NCBI GenBank assembly: GCA_001263235.1 | Contig: LGRD01000004.1 | Location: forward strand, 1 to 64,000 | Reading direction: 5' to 3' | DNA: 64,000 bases | Origin: Methylibium sp. NZG | Lineage (GTDB): Bacteria; Pseudomonadota; Gammaproteobacteria; Burkholderiales; Burkholderiaceae_C | In this document: piece after piece, positions 55,380 to 63,777 of the stretch | How positions within the stretch are numbered: the stretch's first letter is position 1 | Layout: each line of letters opens with the position of its first letter | The notes under the pieces: model-generated | The model's input: only the letters and a program-made list of their open reading frames with translations | Databases searched by the model: none | What the model was told of the DNA's origin: nothing | Position numbers and translations under genes: made by a program

Positions 55380-56734
55380 GCCTTCATCAACAACTCCAGC
55401 AGCGCGCCGCCGACGGCAAGCCTATCCGCATCGGCCTGATCGGCGCCGGCAAGTTCGGCTCGATGTACCTGGCGCAGATCCCGCGCACGCCCGGCGTTCA
55501 CCTGGTGGGCATTGCCGACCTGTCGCCCGCCGCGGCGAAGGTGAACCTGGCGCGCGTGGGCTGGGAACCCGAGCGGTGCAACGCCACGTCGCTCGACCAG
55601 GCCTTGAAGACCGGCGCCACGCACATCGGCGATGACTGGCAAGCACTGGTCGCGCACTCGGGCGTCGACATCGTGGTCGAGTGCACCGGCAACCCCGTCG
55701 CCGCGGTCGAACACTGCCTGCAGGCGTTTGCGCACCGCAAGCACGTGGTGAACGTCACGGTGGAGGCCGACGCCTTCTGCGGCCCGCTGCTGGCGCGCAA
55801 GGCGGCGCAGGCGGGGGTCGTCTACTCGCTCGCGTTCGGCGACCAGCCGGCGCTGATCTGCGACCTGGTCGACTGGGCGCGCACCTGTGGCTTCCCCGTC
55901 GTCGCCGCCGGCCGCGGCCACAAGTGGTTGCCGCACTTCAGCGAATCGACGCCCGAAACGGTCTGGGGCAACTACGGCCTCACGCCCGAGCAGGCGGCGC
56001 GCGGCGGCCTGAACCCGAAGATGTTCAACAGCTTCCTCGACGGCTCCAAGCCGTCGATCGAAAGCACCGCGGTGGCCAACGCGACCGGCTTGACCGTGCC
56101 CAGCAACGGCCTGCTGTACCCGCCAGCGAGCGTCGAGGACATCCCGTTCGTCACACGACCGATCAGTGAAGGCGGCGTGCTCGAACGCAAGGGCATGGTC
56201 GAGGTGATCTCGTCGTTGGAGGCGAACGGCCGCAAGATTCCGTACGACATCCGCATGGGCGTGTGGGTCACGGTCGAGGCCGAGACCGAGTACATCAAGA
56301 ACTGCTTCGAGGAATACAACGCCCACACCGACCCGAGCGGGCGCTACTTCACGCTGTACAAGCGCTGGCACCTGATCGGGCTGGAGGTCGGCATGTCGGT
56401 CGCCAGCGTCGCGCTGCGCGGCGAGGCGACCGGCGTTGCGAACTGCTGGAACGCCGACGTCGTGGCCACCGCGAAGCGCGATCTTCGCGTCGGCGAGGTG
56501 CTGGACGGCGAGGGCGGCTACACCGTCTGGGGCAAGCTGCTGCCGGCCGACACGTCGGTGCGCCTGGGCGGCCTGCCGCTGGGGTTGGCGCATGACGTCA
56601 AGCTCACCCGCGCGGTCAAGAAGGGCCAGAGCCTGAGCTGGGCCGACGTGGCAATGGACACCACCACCCGCGCCTACCAGACCCGGCGCGAGATGGAGTC
56701 GATCTTTGCGCCGCCCGTCCTGAAGACCGCCTGA
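55376..56734 (+). CDS. Homoserine-dehydrogenase-like oxidoreductase with SAF domain
   Basis: A 452-residue protein. An N-terminal Rossmann domain (IRIGLIGAGKFGSMYLAQI, about 17-35; VVECTGNPVAAVEH near 105) resembles homoserine dehydrogenase, a middle domain follows, and a C-terminal SAF-like domain ends it (about 385-445; VGEVLDGEGGYTVWGKLLPAD and LPLGLAHDVKLTRAVKKGQ). Such proteins are often mislabelled as flagellar FlgA because of the SAF domain. The reaction is not known to me; with an upstream 2-oxoglutarate oxygenase, oxidation of a hydroxylated sugar acid or similar compound is a guess. Confidence 0.8.
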   Translation: MSLHQQLQQRAADGKPIRIGLIGAGKFGSMYLAQIPRTPGVHLVGIADLSPAAAKVNLARVGWEPERCNATSLDQALKTGATHIGDDWQALVAHSGVDIVVECTGNPVAAVEHCLQAFAHRKHVVNVTVEADAFCGPLLARKAAQAGVVYSLAFGDQPALICDLVDWARTCGFPVVAAGRGHKWLPHFSESTPETVWGNYGLTPEQAARGGLNPKMFNSFLDGSKPSIESTAVANATGLTVPSNGLLYPPASVEDIPFVTRPISEGGVLERKGMVEVISSLEANGRKIPYDIRMGVWVTVEAETEYIKNCFEEYNAHTDPSGRYFTLYKRWHLIGLEVGMSVASVALRGEATGVANCWNADVVATAKRDLRVGEVLDGEGGYTVWGKLLPADTSVRLGGLPLGLAHDVKLTRAVKKGQSLSWADVAMDTTTRAYQTRREMESIFAPPVLKTA

Positions 56735-56905
56735 GGAGCGGTCTTGCTCGCCGCCTGATCCAGAAAAAGGTGACGGCGCGACCCTGTGATCTTTTGCGCG
56801 CTTGCTGTGCCGGCGAGCGCCAAGCGGTGCCGGCAACTCGCCAAGGCATGACTTCCGCAGGTTGCATGGCGTACGCGTTGCATGGATAAACCCGGCTCGG
56901 CGCGG

Positions 56906-56926
56906 CCGAGATGCCCAGCATCTCGG
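56906..56926. promoter_or_regulatory. Perfect hairpin just upstream of tagH
   Basis: CCGAGATGC-CCA-GCATCTCGG, a nine-base stem with a three-base loop, ends 23 bases before the tagH start. No U-run follows. It may be a weak terminator for the preceding operon or a leader structure for tagH. The rest of the 215-base gap shows nothing recognisable. Confidence 0.5.
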
Positions 56927-56949
56927 ACAATCACGCTGCTGGAGTCCTC

Positions 56950-58389
56950 ATGAAGCTGGTGATTCACGCGCACACCCTGAAGAACGAGTCGTTGCTTGAG
57001 GCCATCACCGGGCATTTCGATGACCGTGGCGGCACGATCGGTCGCGCCATCAGCACCACCCTCACGTTGCCCGACCCCGACCGGCATGTCTCCCGCCTTC
57101 AGGCTGAAGTGCAGTTTTCGGGGCGGACCTTTTCGATTCGCAACGTCGGCAGCGCCAATCCGATCGAATTGAATGGTCGCGTTTTGCGCCCCGGTGACGA
57201 TGCGCCCTTGGCGCCCGGGGATCAACTCGTGATCGGCGGGTACGCCTTGCGCGTCGCAGCCGCCAGCGGGCCCGACACAGCGTCGGCCCAACGACGGGAG
57301 TTGCGGTCTCGGGAGCGTGCGTCGCCTGGCGACGCCCAAGGCAACCCGCCAAGTCGGGCCGTGACCACTGCAACGCCGACGACCGCCCCAGTGGCGCCGC
57401 AGCCGCCGTCACCCACGCCGGGTTTGGATGAACTGCTGGAGCCGATGGCGGCCCTTGACGGCCCCGAGCTGCACCGCCTGCTCGACCTGGCAAGCCAGGC
57501 CAGCGAGAGCGGCGCGTCGATGCTGGACCCATTGCTCGTCCCCTCGGGGCGGGCTCCCGCCAAAGACACGACCCCATCGCACGGGTTCGGGCCGGGTGCG
57601 CGGGGCGAACCGGCGAGCCCCACCGAGCCTGTGCCATTCGACAGCAAGGTGGCGAGCTTTGAGAATGCCAGCACCGGTTTTGCCACCATGCCGGCGCCGC
57701 TGTCCGCGATCGCGTCGGCGGCTGCTCCCTCGTCTGCCCCCTTGGTGGCGTCTGCGCCGCACACCGCACCAACAGACACCCCGGCATCCCCGGACGCGCT
57801 GTGGCGCGCCTTCTGCGACGGCGCTGCCGTGTCGCTGCCGCTTCCGAAGGGCCTGACGCCGCAGACGATGAACCAGATGGGGCAAGTAATGCGTCATGTC
57901 GTCGAGGGCACGCTGCGGCTGGTGGCCGCACGCGCCGCGGCCAAGCAGGAACTGCACTTGCCGGCCCCCGCGCCCACCCGAAATCACAACCCGCTCAGGT
58001 ACTCGGCCGACCCGCAACAAGCGATGTCGCAATTGCTCCAGGCGCCGATGCGCGGCTTCATGGCCGGGCCAGAGGCGGTGCGCGATGCATTGGACGATGC
58101 GCTGGGTCACCAAATCGGCACCATGAGCGGCACCCGTGCGGCCTTGCAAAGCACCTTCAAGCGCTTCGAGCCCGCGGCGCTGGAGGCCAAGCTGACGAAC
58201 AAGGGACTGATCGATGCCGTTCTGCCGATGAACCGCCGAGCCAAGCTCTGGGAGCTCTACGTCGAGCACTACCAGCAAGTGCAGGACGAGGCACAAGCCG
58301 ACTTCCGCGAGTCGTTTGCCAAGTCGTTTGCAAAGGCCTACGGGCAGCAGCTCGATCGACTCGAAGCCTCACGACGCAAGGCCGAGTGA
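56950..58389 (+). CDS. tagH: Type VI secretion-associated FHA-domain protein
   Basis: A 479-residue protein with an N-terminal FHA phosphothreonine-binding domain (about 24-96; GGTIGRAISTTLTLPDPDRHVSRLQAEV, then NGRVLRPGD), a long Pro/Ala/Ser linker (100-290) and the conserved TagH C-terminal domain (about 295-475; LWRAFCDGAAVSLPLPKGLTP, FEPAALEAKLTNKGLIDAVLP, KLWELYVEHY, FAKSFAKAYGQQ). In T6SS it takes part in threonine-phosphorylation control. No tss/ppkA/pppA genes are nearby, so it is an orphan in this window. Confidence 0.88.
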   Translation: MKLVIHAHTLKNESLLEAITGHFDDRGGTIGRAISTTLTLPDPDRHVSRLQAEVQFSGRTFSIRNVGSANPIELNGRVLRPGDDAPLAPGDQLVIGGYALRVAAASGPDTASAQRRELRSRERASPGDAQGNPPSRAVTTATPTTAPVAPQPPSPTPGLDELLEPMAALDGPELHRLLDLASQASESGASMLDPLLVPSGRAPAKDTTPSHGFGPGARGEPASPTEPVPFDSKVASFENASTGFATMPAPLSAIASAAAPSSAPLVASAPHTAPTDTPASPDALWRAFCDGAAVSLPLPKGLTPQTMNQMGQVMRHVVEGTLRLVAARAAAKQELHLPAPAPTRNHNPLRYSADPQQAMSQLLQAPMRGFMAGPEAVRDALDDALGHQIGTMSGTRAALQSTFKRFEPAALEAKLTNKGLIDAVLPMNRRAKLWELYVEHYQQVQDEAQADFRESFAKSFAKAYGQQLDRLEASRRKAE

Positions 58390-58577
58390 GAGGCGCCGCG
58401 GCGACGCACACGCCATTTTTTTCAGCCCTGGGGTAGGCGGCAGGCGTGTCGAAAATGCGGGACATCCCTGTGTTGCGTCGGCACGCCGATGCACAGCATC
58501 TTCGTTACAAGTTACACAACATCTGTGAGGACGGCACTCTGCGCTTGCGATATGTTCCAGATCAACCCGCGGTCATC

Positions 58578-58593
58578 TCCCCAAAAGTGGGGA
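58578..58593. promoter_or_regulatory. Short dyad TCCCC-N6-GGGGA before the GT2 gene
   Basis: TCCCC and GGGGA flank AAAAGT, 45 bases upstream of the glycosyltransferase-like gene, within a 249-base gap that is locally less GC-rich. It could be an operator or a leader stem; nothing else in the gap is recognisable. Confidence 0.35.
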
Positions 58594-58638
58594 TAGACTG
58601 TCAGCGTGACGTTTGGTCTGAGTTCAGGAGCGATTGTC

Positions 58639-59259
58639 GTGTCCCAACTGCAAACACTTGTCGAAATCGGCGGCCTGCCGACTTCAGCTGCCTTCTCGGT
58701 AGATCAGAGTTCCTGGGCGTTCGGGGCTCGAAGCGCCGATCGCTCAGATACCCAGCGAACCGTGTCATGTGTCATCTGGAGCTCGAACGAGGCGGCCAGG
58801 CTCTCGGTGCTGCTACCGCAAATGAGCGAGTTGCTCACCGAAAGCGGCCACCCCTGGGAAATCGTCGTGATTGACTCGGCCAGCACCGACGGCACCGCTG
58901 AATTGCTGAAACGGTGGAGCGCTATTCCCGCGATTCGAAGCGTGACCCTGGCGCAGCAGGCCGGCGACGATCCACTCGCCGCTGGGCTGGCTGCGGCGCG
59001 CGGCGACGCCGTCATCTTCCTCGATGCGAACCTGCACCATACGCTGGAGCTGATCCCCCAGATGATCTGTCACTGGGAGGACGGCGCTGAAGTGGTGTAC
59101 GCATTGCGCCAAGGCCTGCCCGAGCGCAGCGCGTTGAACTGGTTCGGCCCAAGCGTGTTCGACAACCTGATGGAGTCGCCTCGCCCGCTGGACTGGCTTG
59201 AAGACTGCGCCGAGTTGACGCTGCTGAACCGCCGCGTCGTTACCTATTTGATGCGCTGA
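58639..59259 (+). CDS. Short glycosyltransferase family 2-like protein
   Basis: A 206-residue GT2 (dolichol-phosphate-mannose-synthase-like) fold: VSCVIWSSNEAARLSVLLPQM, EIVVIDSASTDGTAELL, and GDAVIFLDANLHHTLELIPQMI. The DxD-type motif normally reads D-A-D-L-Q-H; here the second Asp is Asn and Gln is His. No transmembrane tail follows, and the protein stops soon after the nucleotide-sugar half. The GTG at 58639 has a GGAG 8 bases upstream and is preferred to the GTG at 58606. It may be a degenerate or regulatory relative rather than an active transferase. Confidence 0.65.
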   Translation: MSQLQTLVEIGGLPTSAAFSVDQSSWAFGARSADRSDTQRTVSCVIWSSNEAARLSVLLPQMSELLTESGHPWEIVVIDSASTDGTAELLKRWSAIPAIRSVTLAQQAGDDPLAAGLAAARGDAVIFLDANLHHTLELIPQMICHWEDGAEVVYALRQGLPERSALNWFGPSVFDNLMESPRPLDWLEDCAELTLLNRRVVTYLMR

Positions 59260-59690
59260 GTTCGCGCAGCCGCTCGGCGGCTGTTTCGAGCAGCGCTGAC
59301 AAGCCGGTGGCTCGATCCCTTTCCGCGCCCTTGTCCATCATCATTTCCCTCAGCAGGCGCGGCACGTCGGCCTGATGTTGGGCGGATCCCTCGCTCAGGC
59401 TCCGCACGAACCGCGCGAAGACCGCGCGTGTTTGCACCGACGTTTGGTATCGAGGCGGCCTTCGCGCTGAAGCCAGTCTGCGGCGAGTCGATGCTCCGGT
59501 GAGGTGTCGTCGGCAAACAAAGCCTCAAGCGCTGCAAGGCTATGCGCCCCCTCTGCACCGACCGCTGCAAGCTGCCGAGAAGCGCCCTTCCTGTCGATGA
59601 AGACACTCAGGTCTTCGGCACTTGATCGGTCGCTGGCCCGGCGCAGGGTGACGGCATCGTGGGCATGTCGCCCCGACTCGAAGTCGCGTC
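59240..59690 (-). pseudogene. Frameshifted gene fragment, unknown protein
   Basis: Two minus-strand frames join into one sensible product if one base is restored near 59441-59446. The upstream part reads DAVTLRRASDRSSAEDLSVF and ADDTSPEHRLAADWLQREGR. It continues in the other frame as TRAVFARFVRSLSEG and PRLLREMMMDKGAERDRATG, to a stop at 59240. The start is missing, replaced by the chemotaxis-receptor fragment. Family unknown; helical and charged. Its end overlaps the GT2 gene antisense by 20 bases. Confidence 0.5.
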
Positions 59691-59972
59691 CGGGCGGTGA
59701 TCGAATTTGACCTCGACGGCATCTCATCAACGCGAACGAAAACTTCCTTGTGATGATGGGCTACTCGCTGGCCGAGTTGAAGGGCCAGCACCACCGCATG
59801 TTCTGTGAGCCCAAGCTGGCTGAATCTCAGGAATACGAGGCGTTCTGGGACAAGCTGCGAGCGGGCCAGGTGCATGACGGCGAGTACAAGCGGGTGGGCC
59901 GCGGGGGCCGCGAAGTGTGGATCCGCGCCAGCTACACCCGATCCTCGACACCGCCGGGCGCTACACTGCAAG
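59680..59972 (+). pseudogene. Remnant of a PAS domain from a chemotaxis receptor
   Basis: Reads like the first PAS domain of methyl-accepting chemotaxis proteins. AVIEFDLDGI is followed, after a frameshift near 59722, by [20 protein letters not shown], then [20 protein letters not shown] and [18 protein letters not shown]. After a second shift near 59938 comes PILDTAGR. Both ends of the gene are gone and no signalling domain remains. It abuts cysE, whose promoter probably lies within it. Confidence 0.7.
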
Positions 59973-59996
59973 GCCAACCCGCGAACCGCCTGTGCC

Positions 59997-60776
59997 ATGT
60001 TCAAGCGACTTCAAGAAGACATCGCCTGCATCCTGGAGCGCGACCCCGCTGCGCGCTCGACCTGGGAGGTGCTCACCTGCTATCCGGGCCTGCATGCGCT
60101 GGTGCTGCACCGGCGCGCGCACTGGTGCTGGACGCACGGGCTGTTCTGGCTCGGGCGCTTCATTTCGCACCTCGGCCGCTTCGTGTCGGGCATCGAGATC
60201 CACCCAGCCGCCAAGATCGGCCGCCGCGTCTTCATCGACCACGGCATGGGCGTGGTGGTGGGCGCCACGGCCGAGATCGGCGACGACTGCACCATTTACC
60301 AGGGTGTCACGCTGGGCGGTACGTCGCTCGCCAAGGGCGCTAAACGCCACCCGACGCTGGGGCGCGGCGTGATCGTCGGCGCCAATTCGCAGGTGCTGGG
60401 CGGCTTCACGGTGGGCGATGGCGCGCGCGTGGGCTCCAACGCCGTGGTGCTCAAGCCGGTGCCGCCGGGAGCGACCGCGGTGGGCAACCCAGCGCGCATC
60501 ATCGACGCGCAAGGTGATGCTCAGCGCGAGGAGGCCGCCGCGAAGATGGGCTTCTCGGCCTACGGCATCACGCAGGGCGACGACCCGGTGGCGCTGGCAA
60601 TGAAGGGGCTGATCGACAACGCCTCCGGCCACGAGCACCAGATCACGCTGCTGTGGCAGGCGATCGAGAAGTTGTCGGCCCGCTCGCGGGAGCTGCCTAC
60701 GGCCGACTGCGTGCCGCAAGAGGCGCGCACCAGCGAGCAGTTCGACGCTGAGCGCTTCAATCGCCTCGTCAAGTAG
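59997..60776 (+). CDS. cysE: Serine O-acetyltransferase
   Basis: Makes O-acetylserine, committing serine to cysteine; 259 residues. The left-handed beta-helix with catalytic His is seen in [33 protein letters not shown], then [22 protein letters not shown] and [24 protein letters not shown]. The C-terminal extension past residue 175 is longer than in the short EpsC-type enzymes. It stands alone between the decayed fragments and the FecR gene. Confidence 0.94.
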   Translation: MFKRLQEDIACILERDPAARSTWEVLTCYPGLHALVLHRRAHWCWTHGLFWLGRFISHLGRFVSGIEIHPAAKIGRRVFIDHGMGVVVGATAEIGDDCTIYQGVTLGGTSLAKGAKRHPTLGRGVIVGANSQVLGGFTVGDGARVGSNAVVLKPVPPGATAVGNPARIIDAQGDAQREEAAAKMGFSAYGITQGDDPVALAMKGLIDNASGHEHQITLLWQAIEKLSARSRELPTADCVPQEARTSEQFDAERFNRLVK

Positions 60777-60782
60777 CGCGCT

Positions 60783-62480
60783 TCAGAGGGTGAACAGAAA
60801 CGGCAGCAGGACGGGCAGGATCAACAGGAACTGCTTCCACAACGTGTCCGGTGCGGGTTGCACGGTCGTCTTCAGCGTGGCGCTGTACGGGCTGGTGAAG
60901 CCATCGGGCTCGACGCTGCGGTAGCGGAAGAAGTAGTCCCCGGCCTGCTCGGGCTTGGGAACGACCCACTCCAGCGCATTCAGGTCGGCCTGGGCGATGA
61001 TGGAGGTGAATTGCGCGTCCCGGGCCAGCTCCACCAGCTGCCGGTCCTGTGGGCGGCCCGCCCAGCTGAAGCGCAGCGATTTGCCGTCGTCACCCAGGCC
61101 ACCGAGTGCCAACTCGGGCAAGGGGCGCAGCTCGAACGACAGCGCGTCGCCGAACGGCCCTTGGTCGCCCGCGGCCCGTACGCTGGCGAGCCGCCAGAAG
61201 TAGGCGCCCGGTGTGGGCAGGTCCACGCGGGCCGACGACCCGGTGACGTCGGGCAGGTCGGCGACGATGTTCTTGAACGTCGGGTCGCTGGCGACTTGCA
61301 AGCGCTGGCTGCGTGCCTCCACGTTTTGCGCCCAGCCAAAGGCAACCTCGCCGACGGCCTGCTTGGCGCGGCTGCGGGGTTGGGTGGGTGCAGGCGGTTC
61401 GGGCCGGGCTTTGAGGACGAACGACTGCACCGCGTCGAAGCCTTCGATTCCCTGCGGGTCGATTCGACGCGCGCGCACGTGCCATTGGCCGTCGTCCAGA
61501 CCGGCCACGCGCACCTCGGTTCCGGGCTCGATTCGCAGCTCGCGCACGACGCGGTCGAATGCAGGGTCGGCGGAAACTTGAAGGCGCAGAGGCTGCACCT
61601 CTGAAGCCAGCGCAAACCGGACGATCGGCCGCTCAAACAGCAGAGGGATCGGCGAGAGGTCGGGCGGCGGTGGCAGGCGCACGACCGAGGGCGGTGCGCG
61701 GGTGGCGTCTGCGGCGGCACCGAAGCCACCGGGCACGTCGGCGCCGGGCGTGCTGGCGTCGATGTCGAGCCGGACCCGGCCCTCGATGACCTCGGCCCGG
61801 CTGCTGCGGTTCGCCGCTTCATCGAAACCGACGCGGTACTGAGTGCCCCGAACGCCGATCACCGCCGTGGGCGTCGTCACCTCCAGCGGCTTGGCCCGGA
61901 GCACTTTGGTGGCAAACACTTCCACCGAGCCGCGCAGCAGGCGCAGCGCCCCGGAGAACAAGCCGGTGCTGGCGCCGGCCGCCCCATCTGCCGCGGCGCC
62001 GAGGCGGCGGCTCTGCACGACTTCGGCCAGGCTCGAGGGCGCGACCTTCACGCGCGAGGCATCGGCCAGTTCGAGCACGGCCGACCCTTCCGCGCCCGTT
62101 TCGATGGACTGTCCCTCGCGCAGCGTGGCCTGGGCCTGGGCCGCTTGTCCATCAACCCGCACGTCGCCGCTGACGCTGACGATCCTGGCATCGGCGAGCG
62201 ACCAGCGCAGCAGCCGCACCGGAATCTGAAGCACCTGGCCCGGGCGCAGCACGTCGGGGTCGCGCAGGCGGTTGATCTTTGCCACCTCGCGCCAGGCCTG
62301 CGGAGAGACGAACACACGTTCGGACAGTCCGATCAGCGTGTCGCGCGGCCCGACCGTGAAGGCCACCACCGGCTCCGCCGCCACCGCGCCGAGTCCGGCG
62401 CAAGCCAGCCAGCCGCCAAGCCAGGCCAGACGCAGCCAGCGTCGGACGAACAACTCGTCGGTGATGCCTCGAAAAAGCAA
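60783..62480 (-). CDS. Exported LysM-FecR domain protein
   Basis: A 565-residue protein. A signal peptide (about 1-35) is followed by a LysM domain (VGPRDTLIGLSERVFVSPQAWREVAKIN, about 43-70, ending PGQVLQIPV) for peptidoglycan binding. The FecR-type domain (about 95-220) has VEVFATKVLRAKPLEVTTPTAVIGVRGTQYRVG. Two to three fibronectin-III-like regions (about 260-540) precede a C-terminal hydrophobic stretch (FLLILPVLLPFLFTL). This architecture is common in Burkholderiales envelope proteins of unknown role; no sigma factor or TonB receptor is adjacent, so iron signalling is unlikely. Confidence 0.82.
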   Translation of the reverse strand: MLFRGITDELFVRRWLRLAWLGGWLACAGLGAVAAEPVVAFTVGPRDTLIGLSERVFVSPQAWREVAKINRLRDPDVLRPGQVLQIPVRLLRWSLADARIVSVSGDVRVDGQAAQAQATLREGQSIETGAEGSAVLELADASRVKVAPSSLAEVVQSRRLGAAADGAAGASTGLFSGALRLLRGSVEVFATKVLRAKPLEVTTPTAVIGVRGTQYRVGFDEAANRSSRAEVIEGRVRLDIDASTPGADVPGGFGAAADATRAPPSVVRLPPPPDLSPIPLLFERPIVRFALASEVQPLRLQVSADPAFDRVVRELRIEPGTEVRVAGLDDGQWHVRARRIDPQGIEGFDAVQSFVLKARPEPPAPTQPRSRAKQAVGEVAFGWAQNVEARSQRLQVASDPTFKNIVADLPDVTGSSARVDLPTPGAYFWRLASVRAAGDQGPFGDALSFELRPLPELALGGLGDDGKSLRFSWAGRPQDRQLVELARDAQFTSIIAQADLNALEWVVPKPEQAGDYFFRYRSVEPDGFTSPYSATLKTTVQPAPDTLWKQFLLILPVLLPFLFTL

Positions 62481-62489
62481 GGAGCGGGC

Positions 62490-63116
62490 TCAGTCTGCCG
62501 CAGGGCGTTGTGCCGACTTGGGTCGGAACGCCTTGCACACCGAGTCGTCTGTTTCGAGGTACGGGCCGCCGATCAGGTCGATGCAGTAGGGCACCGCGGC
62601 GAAGATGCCGGGCGCCGGCGGCCGCGCCTCCCTCAGGCCTTCGAGCGTTTCGGCGATGGCCTTGGGCTGGCCCGGCAGGTTGATGATGAGCGCCTTGTCG
62701 CGCACCACCGCAACCTGGCGCGACAGGATTGCCGTGGGCACGAAGCGCAGGCTGATCTGGCGCATCTGCTCGCCGAAACCCGGCAGCACCTTGGTCGCCA
62801 CGGCCAGCGTGGCCTCGGGCGTCACATCGCGCAGCGCGGGGCCGGTGCCGCCAGTGGTGAGCACGAGGTGGCAGTGGGCGCGATCCACCAAGTCGCGCAA
62901 CGTGTGGCTGATGGTGGCCTCGACGTCGGGGATCAGGCGCGTTTCCCAGCTGATCGGGTTGCGCACTGCGCGGCCCAGCCAGGCTTGAAGGGCGGGAATG
63001 CCCTGGTCTTGGTAGACGCCTGCCGAGGCGCGGTCGCTGATTGACACCAGGCCGATCAGGACGGGCTCCAGCGCCGGCCCGAGCGGTGCTGGCGATGCGG
63101 GGTCGAACTCACCCAT
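62490..63116 (-). CDS. mogA: Molybdopterin adenylyltransferase
   Basis: Molybdenum cofactor enzyme of 208 residues activating molybdopterin with ATP. IGLVSISDRASAGVYQDQGIPALQAWL and the nucleotide-binding LVLTTGGTGPALRDVTPEAT are diagnostic, and INLPGQPKAIAETLEGL follows. The ATG at 63116 is used; a GTG at 63122 overlapping the darP stop (GTGA) is equally possible. It is co-directional with darP. Confidence 0.92.
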   Translation of the reverse strand: MGEFDPASPAPLGPALEPVLIGLVSISDRASAGVYQDQGIPALQAWLGRAVRNPISWETRLIPDVEATISHTLRDLVDRAHCHLVLTTGGTGPALRDVTPEATLAVATKVLPGFGEQMRQISLRFVPTAILSRQVAVVRDKALIINLPGQPKAIAETLEGLREARPPAPGIFAAVPYCIDLIGGPYLETDDSVCKAFRPKSAQRPAAD

Positions 63117-63118
63117 GG

Positions 63119-63661
63119 TCACTGAGGCTCATTGACGCCCTTGATGAACTGGAACAACTCGCGGTACGCGCGGCCGCTGCGCTTTTCAGGCACCAACGCG
63201 GCGTCCTTGCGGGCGCTGCGCACGAGGCTGCGCAGCTGCTGCAGGTCGCTGTCGGCGTGCTCGGCGGCCCAGCGGGTCAGCGCGTCGTCGCTCGCGATCA
63301 ACTCGGCCCGCCAGCGCTCGGCCTGGTGCAGCGCGAGCGAGTCTTTCGCTCGACCGAGCTGCATGTCGGTGACGGCTTGGCGGATCGGGTCGACGTCGGA
63401 GCGGCGCATCAGCTTGCCGATGTATTGCATCTGGCGCCGCCGGCCTTCGTGCGAGCGGGTGCGCTTGTACTCGCGCACGGCGTCCAGCAGCGGCTCGGAG
63501 AGCGCCAAGCCGTCGAGCCGGTTCTCGGGCAGTTCGACCAGGGCCACACCCAGCTCCTGCAGTTCGTGCGAGTCCTGCTTCAGGCGCGTCTTGCTCGGCC
63601 GGTCGAAGACGGTGCTGCCGGGTGGCATGTCATCGGTGTCGGGGGCGGTCAGGGTTCGCAT
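63119..63661 (-). CDS. darP: Ribosome biogenesis factor DarP (YjgA)
   Basis: A 180-residue DUF615 protein that associates with 50S assembly intermediates. PSKTRLKQDSHELQELGVALVELP and the basic RTRSHEGRRRQMQYIGKLMRR block are family hallmarks. It is divergent from pmbA, a neighbour pair conserved across proteobacteria. Confidence 0.94.
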   Translation of the reverse strand: MRTLTAPDTDDMPPGSTVFDRPSKTRLKQDSHELQELGVALVELPENRLDGLALSEPLLDAVREYKRTRSHEGRRRQMQYIGKLMRRSDVDPIRQAVTDMQLGRAKDSLALHQAERWRAELIASDDALTRWAAEHADSDLQQLRSLVRSARKDAALVPEKRSGRAYRELFQFIKGVNEPQ

Positions 63662-63777
63662 CCTGGAGCGGTGTCGGTGTGGTGGGATCGGCTGTGAGCG
63701 CGCTCGCTATGATAGCCGGCTGCCCCGCCAGTGAACCAAGGCCGGCCCCCCGTCAACCCCCCGTCGCCCACGCCTGC

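Noticed and set aside
55376-56734. SAF-domain protein as flagellar P-ring chaperone FlgA
   Set aside because: The N-terminal Rossmann dehydrogenase domain and the lack of flagellar neighbours rule this out.
60783-62480. FecR-domain protein as an anti-sigma factor for iron uptake
   Set aside because: It has a signal peptide, a LysM domain and fibronectin-like regions and no adjacent sigma factor or TonB receptor.
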